64,000 nt of DNA from Anabaena sp. WA102 (GTDB lineage: Bacteria; Cyanobacteriota; Cyanobacteriia; Cyanobacteriales; Nostocaceae): the NCBI RefSeq assembly GCF_001277295.1, contig NZ_CP011457.1:12598-76597 (forward strand). Reading direction: 5' to 3'. The notes below the pieces were generated by a model that saw nothing but the letters and a program-made list of their open reading frames with translations, was not told where the DNA came from and did not search any database. Every line of letters begins with the position of its first letter. The stretch's first letter is position 1. A program made the position numbers and the translations under genes. Below, in pieces: positions 52,172 through 59,039 of the stretch.

Positions 52172-54387
52172 GGTTGAGTCGAGGGGGGATATTATTCCCC
52201 GCCCCTCTCAGTTAGATCCGGACGTGCCACTTTCACGGCATCCGGCTCCCGATGTTCTTAGCTTTCGCTTTTGCTCATGTGAATGTAATCGTGGCAGCTT
52301 TCGTGAATTGCTAGAAGGTTTTTAGTTTTCCAGTTTTGGTGGTTTCCATCTATATGATGTAAATGTACCTTCTCGTCACTGAGCATTTTTAACCCACAAT
52401 GACCACATTTATGGCTTTGCCGTTTGAGGGCTTTAGAGGTGTTATTGTCATATAACTTACTATTGCGTTCGCTCCAGTAGGTTAAATCTCCATCGTAGGG
52501 TGATTTCTCACCTTTGACATTGATGTGTTTGTTTTCGGAGTAAGGAACTGTTGGGAATGCTTTCTTTATTAGCTCTTGGCTATTATGGCGATTCTGCTTA
52601 GTTTCCTTGTTAAATACCTTGAATGCTCTGTGATTGATGTGCCATAAGGAAAACTTCGACCCATCCATCTTGCAGAAGCGGTGGTAATTCCTCCAACCTC
52701 TGACTACAGGGGCTAATTTCTCAGCCTTTGTGGTAGCACCATAATTCGAGTTGTTGACGATGAATTTTACTTTCTTGCGGAAAGCTTTGAAGTTGTCCAC
52801 TGAGGGAGTACATCTAAACTTTCCGTTTTTCTGGACTTTAAAATGCCAGCCCAGGAAATCAAATCCATCTGTCGCGGCGGTTAGCTTTGTCTTTTTCTCA
52901 CTGACTTTCATTCCCCGCTCTGCTAGGAACTGACTGATTTTGTCAAGTATTTCTGTGGCATCGTCTTGAGGTCGGAGTATTATCACCATGTCATCCGCGT
53001 AACGGATTGTTGGCTCGACAATATCTCCATTTGAGGTATTGTCTGTAATTCTGTAGCTAGATATACGGTGATATCTATGAATACTTTCAATCCCATTTAA
53101 GGCGATGTTAGCTAACAGTGGACTTACCACTCCTCCTTGGGGTGTTCCTTGTTCAGAAAACTCTGGATTGACTCCGGCTTTGAGACATCGGAATATTCCC
53201 TGTCTTATACTATAAGGAGCGATGAGTCTATCCATTATGGCGGTGTGGTTTATCCGGTCAAAGCATTTTTCAATATCGAGTTCTATAACTCGTTTATCTA
53301 TTCCATTAGCTTTAGAGTTTAAGTTGTTGTACAGGTATCTCTGGGCATCATGTGCCGAGCGTCCCGTCCTAAAACCGTAGCTCCTAGCGTGGAAGGTTGC
53401 CTCATGTGCTGGTTCTAGTGCGTATTTGACAAGGCATTGATATGCCCTATCTGCAATAGTGGGGACTTTGAGAATCCGGGTTTTTCCGTCCTTTTTGGGG
53501 ATGGGTATTTCACGTAATCCCTGGTGTTTCCAGTCGTTACCTTCGGTTCTAAGTTTTTCACTTAGTTCAAACCTTTGCTCGAATGAGAGCGCGGTTTTGC
53601 CGTCTATTCCCGCTGTCTTTTTCCCAGCATTTAGCTGTGTTACTTGACGGATAGCCAGTAATCTCGCTGCGGTTGATTTCAGAATCAGCTTTTGTAGGGA
53701 CTTAGCTTTGCGCTTGTCGCCAACTTGAACAGCTTTGTACACGCGTTTTTGTAGGCGGAATAAGTTACGACGGAATTGCTTCCAAGGTAACGTTTTCCAG
53801 GATTCACTAGAGTTTTCTCTGTGTCTAATCATGCTCTGCTCCAATCTGTGTATTCTGAACACCTCCGACCAATTACGGTCTGTCCTACCCGAACTGAAGG
53901 AATTCCGCTGCTCGTCCAGCCTACTTATAGGGTTCGACCGCCCTTAGACCTTCAATCCGTTTTTATTCGTTCCCTCGGCTAGATTGTTAGTTCCGTTAGG
54001 TGTAGCCACTTCAACCACTGGATTCCCTAGACTCTTACCGCTATTGAAGAACGATGCGGCGGGAATTAGCTCCAGTAAAGTCAGGTGTTGTTGTTGTGTC
54101 CTGCTTTGGACTAGGTTGCTTTTTTAGGCTCTGTTTCACCGTAGGAACTCCCCGTTAACGCCAAGTGTCATCTCACAACAGATGTCTGATTGCGTCCTGT
54201 TCCCAGCTTCGACCTCCCGATACCGAGTCGGGTCATCGTGGGCAGATAGGGAGTCATACCTGAGTCTGGTAGATGGGACTTACACCCATATCAGACCGAG
54301 AGTTCAACCTTTTTTTCCATGATTGGATTGGGTTGGTTAGCTTATGTACGGACTGATTACCGTGATTCAGCTAACAACGAATCGCAC
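52172..54387 (-). mobile_element. Group II intron
   Basis: A 2216-bp retroelement on the minus strand. Its 5' end at 54387 begins GTGCG, the group II consensus. Domain V is visible near the 3' end (minus-strand GAGCCGGATGCCGTGAAAG and the complementary GGCACGTCCGG), followed by a domain VI-like stem. The 3' boundary consistent with the host frame is 52172 (ending ...CTCAACC); an AY ending one base earlier would imply a frameshift. It encodes its own reverse transcriptase. Confidence 0.88.
52258..53832 (-). CDS. ltrA: Group II intron reverse transcriptase/maturase with HNH endonuclease
   Basis: About 524 residues. RT domain with IRYADDMVIIL (catalytic YADD), a QGTPQGGVVSPLLANI block, then the maturase X domain (WRNYHRFCKM). 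The C-terminal HNH endonuclease reads CGHCGLKM... HLHHIDGNHQNWKTKNLLAIHESCHDYIH, suitable for second-strand cleavage. The start at 53832 (MIRHRENSSESW) follows GGAGCAGAGC and is preferred to a GTG 30 bases upstream. All domains are intact, so the intron could still be mobile. Confidence 0.93.
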   Translation of the reverse strand: MIRHRENSSESWKTLPWKQFRRNLFRLQKRVYKAVQVGDKRKAKSLQKLILKSTAARLLAIRQVTQLNAGKKTAGIDGKTALSFEQRFELSEKLRTEGNDWKHQGLREIPIPKKDGKTRILKVPTIADRAYQCLVKYALEPAHEATFHARSYGFRTGRSAHDAQRYLYNNLNSKANGIDKRVIELDIEKCFDRINHTAIMDRLIAPYSIRQGIFRCLKAGVNPEFSEQGTPQGGVVSPLLANIALNGIESIHRYHRISSYRITDNTSNGDIVEPTIRYADDMVIILRPQDDATEILDKISQFLAERGMKVSEKKTKLTAATDGFDFLGWHFKVQKNGKFRCTPSVDNFKAFRKKVKFIVNNSNYGATTKAEKLAPVVRGWRNYHRFCKMDGSKFSLWHINHRAFKVFNKETKQNRHNSQELIKKAFPTVPYSENKHINVKGEKSPYDGDLTYWSERNSKLYDNNTSKALKRQSHKCGHCGLKMLSDEKVHLHHIDGNHQNWKTKNLLAIHESCHDYIHMSKSES

Positions 54388-55407
54388 TTCTTCTATCCAG
54401 ACATTCATCAAGAAATTGACTGGAGTAAAACTCCTATATCTTTAGATAAGGAACTAGAACAAATTACCGCATCTAGTCAAACTAAAAAACGCTATGCTGA
54501 TAAATTGTTTCAAGTGTGGTTATTAAATAATGAAGTAATTTGGATTTTAATACATATAGAAGTCCAAAGTCAGCATGATAAAGAATTTCCACAAAGAATG
54601 TTTATCTATAATTATCGTTCTTATGATTTATTTAATCAACCAGTAATAAGTTTAGCAATATTAGGAGATGAAAACAAAAGTTGGCGACCAAATAGTTATG
54701 AATACGGTTTAGGTAATAGTAGAGTTAAAATGGAATTTAGTATTGTCAAACTATTAGACTATCAATGGTCAGACCTAGAAGCAAGTAATAATTTATTTGC
54801 TATAATAGTAATGGCACATCTAAAAACCAAAGCTACTACTAGGGACTTAACTGCAAGAGAACAATGGAAGTGGAGTTTGGTTAGACCATTATATCAAAAA
54901 GGCTTAACTAAGTTTGACATTATTAATCTAGTTAAGTGCATTGATAAAATGATGACTTTACCACCACCATTACAAACGGAATTTCAAACCAAATTAGATG
55001 ATTACGAAAAGGAGTTAAATATGCCATTCCTCAGCACTATTGAAGAAAATGCCCAAGAAAAAGGTAAGGAAATTGGCAAGGAAATCGGTAAAGAAATTGG
55101 GGCTAGAAAAACTCGTCAAGATAACATTATCAAAATCCTCACCAATAGATTTGATAATCTTCCAGAAAAGATGATCTATGCTATCAAGCAAATTGATGAT
55201 ATGTCCATCCTGGAAAATTTACTTTTACCCAGTATTAATGTTAATTCTTTGGAGGAATTTCAACAGTTAATTGACTCGGCTTTGCATAAAAATTAACCAT
55301 ATCAGATTCCCGAATTATTAACTAAATTCATCATTTATTGAGAAAATGGAAAAAAGCAGTCGGGGATCTGGTACATAAATAATAAACCAGAGAGATAAAT
55401 AGTAATC

Positions 55408-56370
55408 ATGACCAATATTACAGCAAATTATGATCAAACATGGAAAGAAGCTATAGGGCAATATTTTGAATCATTTCTACAATTCTTTTATCCAAAAATA
55501 TATGAACAAATTGACTGGAGTAAACCCCCTATTTCTTTAGATAAAGAACTAGAACAAATTACCGCATCTAGTCAAACTAAAAAACGTTATGCGGATAAAT
55601 TGTTTCAAGTCTGGTTATTGAATAATGAAATAATTTGGATTTTGATTCATATAGAAGTCCAAAGTCAATATGATAAACAGTTTCCTCAAAGAATGTTTAT
55701 CTATAATTATCGTTCATTTGATTTATTTAATAAACCAGTGATTAGTTTAGCTATCTTAGGAGATGAAGATGCAAAATGGCGACCAAATAGCTATAAATAT
55801 GGGATAGGCGATAGTGAAGTAAGCATGAAATTTAGTATAGTGAAACTGCTAGACTATCAATGGGAAGAACTAGCTGCAAGTAACAATCTGTTTGCTATAA
55901 TAGTAATGGCACATCTGAAAACCAAAGTCACTACTAAGGACTTAACGCAAAGAGAACAATGGAAATGGAACTTAGTCAGACCATTGTATCAAAAAGGCTT
56001 AACTAAATTTGACATTATTAATTTAGTCAAGTTCATTGATAAAATGATGACGTTACCACCACCATTGCAATTAGAGTTTAACCATAAATTAGAACAACAT
56101 GAAAAGGAGCTAAATATGCCTTTCCTCAGCACTATTGAAGAACTTGCAGAAGAAAGAGGCCAAGTAAAAGGTGCTAAAGAAACCTGCCAAAACAATATTA
56201 TCAAAATTCTCTCCAAGAGATTTGATCATGTTACAGAATTGATGAGTAATTCCATCACAAAAATTGATGATATGCTTATTCTGGAAAATTTACTTTTGTC
56301 AAGTATTAGTGTTCCCTCATTGGAGGAATTTCAAAAGTTAATTGATGCAGAATTACAGCAAAATCAATGA
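55408..56370 (+). CDS. Rpn family PD-(D/E)XK nuclease
   Basis: A 320-residue intact relative of the split gene upstream and of the copy at 19578-20519. N-terminal ITANYDQTWKEAIGQYFESFLQFFYP, catalytic IIWILIHIEVQSQ and conserved RMFIYNYRSFDL are all present. The C-terminus is helical rather than a clear DUF4351. The pair at 52-56 kb looks like a tandem duplication with one copy killed by the intron. Confidence 0.85.
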   Translation: MTNITANYDQTWKEAIGQYFESFLQFFYPKIYEQIDWSKPPISLDKELEQITASSQTKKRYADKLFQVWLLNNEIIWILIHIEVQSQYDKQFPQRMFIYNYRSFDLFNKPVISLAILGDEDAKWRPNSYKYGIGDSEVSMKFSIVKLLDYQWEELAASNNLFAIIVMAHLKTKVTTKDLTQREQWKWNLVRPLYQKGLTKFDIINLVKFIDKMMTLPPPLQLEFNHKLEQHEKELNMPFLSTIEELAEERGQVKGAKETCQNNIIKILSKRFDHVTELMSNSITKIDDMLILENLLLSSISVPSLEEFQKLIDAELQQNQ

Positions 56371-56424
56371 TATTATATCCCTGATTTCTTCTATTATGAG
56401 GAAGTCAGGGATAATCATAACAGA

Positions 56425-56520
56425 CTAATATTCAAAATTAACTTGAGCAATCCATTTATTATCAGTTCTGGGGGATTGTTGATAAATGCCAATACCAGTG
56501 GTAAAGAATTGTCCCATCAT
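56425..56520 (-). CDS. Micro-ORF (31 aa) behind a box variant
   Basis: MMGQFFTTGIGIYQQSPRTD followed by NKWIAQVNFEY and stop. It is found only because box variants GCTATTGC (56555-56562 and 56561-56568) lie 34-40 nt upstream, like the array genes. Real gene status is uncertain; it could be the remnant of a longer cassette. Confidence 0.35.
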   Translation of the reverse strand: MMGQFFTTGIGIYQQSPRTDNKWIAQVNFEY

Positions 56521-56604
56521 ATTAAATACTCTATAATATAATCATCACCACAAAGCAATAGCAATAGCATTACTAAATGATTCAATAACGCTATTTGCTA
56601 TTTG

Positions 56605-56964
56605 TTATTGCCAGTTAATCAAATCAACAACAGATTCAGGTAATAACCCACGCACCTTAATTTCTAATGGAAACCTTGGCACTCGTTTAGCTTTGCGGGG
56701 TGTAGCATCGTCACCTTCAAAGTATCCATTATTAGCAATTACCCAATCTCGGAATCTGGGAAATTCCACCTGAGATTTCAAACCAATATAGGTAATGAAA
56801 CTGATAAATCCCGAACTTTCATCGGTGGATTCTGTCCAGTTAAATTTATTAGAATAAGTCCCGCAAATAACAACTCTGCTATGCAATTGCATAACTATAT
56901 AATTGCCATGTGGTGAAGTAGAAAGTACAGTTCCTTCAATTCCAGAAAACTTCATTTTGTTCAT
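56605..56964 (-). CDS. Hypothetical protein (119 aa)
   Basis: Starts MNKMKFSGIEGTVLSTSPHG. Beta-rich, OB-like beginning (GTVLSTSPHGNYIVMQLHSRVVICG) and a basic middle (TPRKAKRVPR). No array box in its leader. Function unknown; nucleic-acid binding is a guess. Confidence 0.6.
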   Translation of the reverse strand: MNKMKFSGIEGTVLSTSPHGNYIVMQLHSRVVICGTYSNKFNWTESTDESSGFISFITYIGLKSQVEFPRFRDWVIANNGYFEGDDATPRKAKRVPRFPLEIKVRGLLPESVVDLINWQ

Positions 56965-57057
56965 GATTATGTTAGAATCAAAAAATGGCTAGAATTCAGT
57001 TAGATGATAATAATGTAGTGCTGGGAATAGTTTTACTCATGCCTATTCCCTTTTTTT

Positions 57058-57282
57058 CTAATCTGGCTCTGAATAACTATCAAACCAGATTATTTCATGA
57101 TCAGAAAATCCAATCATCCTGGCTAAACCGTCCTCACATTTAACAATTAACTTCCCCGAAACTGAAATTTCAACAAATCTAGTAATCCGGGGTTCACTTA
57201 ATAGCAAATTTAATTGCTCACAAGTTAATTCAATGGATTCTAAAGGTTTGATTCCAGTTTGCTTAAAGAATGCAGTGGTCAT
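57058..57282 (-). CDS. Hypothetical cassette protein (74 aa)
   Basis: Starts MTTAFFKQTGIKPLESIELT. Box at 57313-57320, 30 nt upstream, so it belongs to the same class of genes as the array although separated from it by the Rpn region. It is divergent from the polymerase operon. No family recognised. Confidence 0.6.
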   Translation of the reverse strand: MTTAFFKQTGIKPLESIELTCEQLNLLLSEPRITRFVEISVSGKLIVKCEDGLARMIGFSDHEIIWFDSYSEPD

Positions 57283-57423
57283 AATATCAACTTAAAACAA
57301 CAACATCCAAAAGCGATAGCATCTGTACCAATATCTAGATTTTCCATCTGCTTATCTTGATGCAAATTTGCAAGTATATTTATTATATTGATGAGATTAA
57401 TTAGTATATTTATAGTACAAACT

Positions 57424-59037
57424 ATGACACCAGAAGAAGTTTTAAATCAAATAAGTGATGGAATTTGGGTTAATAAAAGTGGACTCAAAGTACCCACAGA
57501 AATTGTCCAAGCTTTATCAAATAAAGAGGATTGGTTTGATTCCATAGAACCTGTAAAATTCTCTGAAGATAACTTACCTGATTTAAAGGCAATTATAAAT
57601 TACTTCTCAGAACAGGAATTAGATGATGAAGTTGGCTATGCAAGTGCGGAAATCTTGCAATCATGTTATGGTGTCAACAAAGTTTTTAATAGTAAAGTAC
57701 ATGGAAATCCTAGCGCAGTTGGTCAACAAAAACTTGATGCAATTGGACAACGCCCAACGAACAAAGAAACTTATAAAGCGGCTGTTGAGGTCAATAATTT
57801 ACTAATTAATTGGAAAAATATCAATAATAGTGGTTATAGTAATGATGACTCAGCTTATGACAGAATTAAAGCTATAGAAAAAGTCAATAAAGATTGGTTT
57901 TCTCAACAAGTTGAGGACTTAAAAACCAAAGTTCTTGAAGCTTATGATAATTTACTTTCAATGTTTGATCAGCGAGAAGACCCCGTACCACAAGAGGTAA
58001 GGAATCACTTTATTGGAATTAGGGAGAAAACAGAGAAGGAATTTCCATCTGCGATCGCTGATTTTCCCCAGGACAACCTCAACATTGTCAATATATTTCA
58101 AGGACTCCTAGATAAAGTCAAAGAAGAACTTGCGGATGCTTTACAAAAAATCAAAGAATTGGTTTTAGGTAAAGATGAATCCAAGGCAGCGAGGGCAGAA
58201 GCGAGACAAGAACACAAGGATAAATCAGGACTGTTGAAGTTTCTGAAAAGCAAGATTGTTAATCCAACAATTAACGGTATCAAAAAACTATTTAGAAAAG
58301 CCGGCAAATTGTTATCTAATAAAGAAGAAAATAATTATAAAGAAGACACAATTAAATCCCAATTTGGGAATATTTCTAGTGCTTATGGTGCAATTGTTCC
58401 TGTCGATATACCGACAACAATCAACGCTATTGAAGTATTGAAAAAGATTACCGAAAGTATTCTGACAACATTTATTTTAAAGGGAGTGCAATTACCGGGA
58501 GTTTTCGTTGAAGCCTTAAAAAATACTACGATTTCTATAATCTTAAAACGATTGGATATTCCCGGAGGTGAAGCAATTCGTTATATTACTGGGGGATTAC
58601 TAAGAACAGTAAAAGATTTATTACCAGCAGTTTTCAATAATACTGGAATGTTTGCGGGGGCATGGGGTTTATTAACAGCTTGCGCTCCTTATATTTTAGC
58701 AGCAGCAATACTGGTGATTATTGCTATCAAAATGGCTAAAAGAAATCAACTCGGTGATTTTATCTTGATACTGGGGTTACTAGCATCCCAAACAGAACCC
58801 GATATCTGTTGTGCCAGGGTAATTGGTGACGAGAAAATGGAGGATATACAAACATTGAAAGAGGGATTTATTACCGAAACCAATAAGAATTATGACTTTA
58901 TTTATGCTTTGACATTTAAAAATGAACAGATTGCTAGAAGCATGGACATATCCAATGAAACTCCGGTAATTATTCCTGAAGAAGCCGCTATCACAATTAA
59001 CGCAGGATTATCAAGTTTAGAATACATGGATTTTTAA
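57424..59037 (+). CDS. Membrane-associated protein of unknown function, partner of RNA polymerase-like gene
   Basis: About 537 residues from the ATG at 57424 (MTPEEVLNQISDG); an earlier in-frame ATG and TTG give a hydrophobic 12-residue lead. Residues about 150-300 are helical and charged (KEELADALQKIKELVLGKDESKAARAEARQEHKD and a basic KSKIVNPTINGIKKLFRKAGK stretch). A hydrophobic segment near 410-440 (ACAPYILAAAILVIIAIKMAK) could cross the membrane. The stop is 2 bases before the next ATG, so both proteins are made together. No domain recognised; a polymerase accessory or virion-type role is possible. Confidence 0.7.
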   Translation: MTPEEVLNQISDGIWVNKSGLKVPTEIVQALSNKEDWFDSIEPVKFSEDNLPDLKAIINYFSEQELDDEVGYASAEILQSCYGVNKVFNSKVHGNPSAVGQQKLDAIGQRPTNKETYKAAVEVNNLLINWKNINNSGYSNDDSAYDRIKAIEKVNKDWFSQQVEDLKTKVLEAYDNLLSMFDQREDPVPQEVRNHFIGIREKTEKEFPSAIADFPQDNLNIVNIFQGLLDKVKEELADALQKIKELVLGKDESKAARAEARQEHKDKSGLLKFLKSKIVNPTINGIKKLFRKAGKLLSNKEENNYKEDTIKSQFGNISSAYGAIVPVDIPTTINAIEVLKKITESILTTFILKGVQLPGVFVEALKNTTISIILKRLDIPGGEAIRYITGGLLRTVKDLLPAVFNNTGMFAGAWGLLTACAPYILAAAILVIIAIKMAKRNQLGDFILILGLLASQTEPDICCARVIGDEKMEDIQTLKEGFITETNKNYDFIYALTFKNEQIARSMDISNETPVIIPEEAAITINAGLSSLEYMDF

Positions 59038-59039
59038 TT

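Larger units (their letters stand above)
52097..55296 (+). pseudogene. Rpn family nuclease split by an antisense group II intron
   Basis: The 5' part 52097-52171 encodes MTEATANYDQTWKEAIGEYL through FLQ, and the 3' part 54388-55296 resumes FFYPDIHQEIDWSKTPISLDK. Joining them exactly gives a 327-residue Rpn protein in frame, closely similar to the intact copy at 55408-56370. The catalytic region VIWILIHIEVQSQ is in the 3' part, and a GKEIGKEIGKEIG repeat follows late. The intron is on the opposite strand, so it cannot splice from this gene's mRNA and the gene is inactivated. Confidence 0.85.
42466..57320 (-). repeat. Recurrent GCTATCGC box upstream of cassette genes
   Basis: Minus-strand octamer GCTATCGC (GCGATAGC on the plus strand) found in intergenic gaps at 42466, 43283, 43651, 44398, 45174, 46249, 46777, 47533, 48423, 48793, 49321, 49930, 50372, 50968, 51812 and 57313 (plus-strand left ends). 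Variants are at 47901, 51368 and 56555-56568. The count of bases between box and ATG is 28-32 for most genes. The box often directly follows a terminator U-tract or a stop codon, leaving little room for another promoter. A GTTGTTTTT-like stretch commonly follows the box. It is absent from the plus-strand polymerase operon's immediate start. Best guess: promoter or regulator-binding site shared by the array. Confidence 0.75.

Noticed and set aside
53137..53947. Several plus-strand frames opposite the intron maturase
   Set aside because: They are antisense shadows of the reverse transcriptase gene and intron RNA.
42466..57320. The GCGATAGC repeats as a CRISPR array
   Set aside because: The repeat unit is only 8 bases, spacing is hundreds of bases with genes between, and no cas gene is present.
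57388..57423. Extended N-terminus of the 57424-59037 protein
   Set aside because: The extra 12 residues are hydrophobic, come from an AT-rich likely promoter region and lack a ribosome binding site; the ATG at 57424 is preferred, though not certain.
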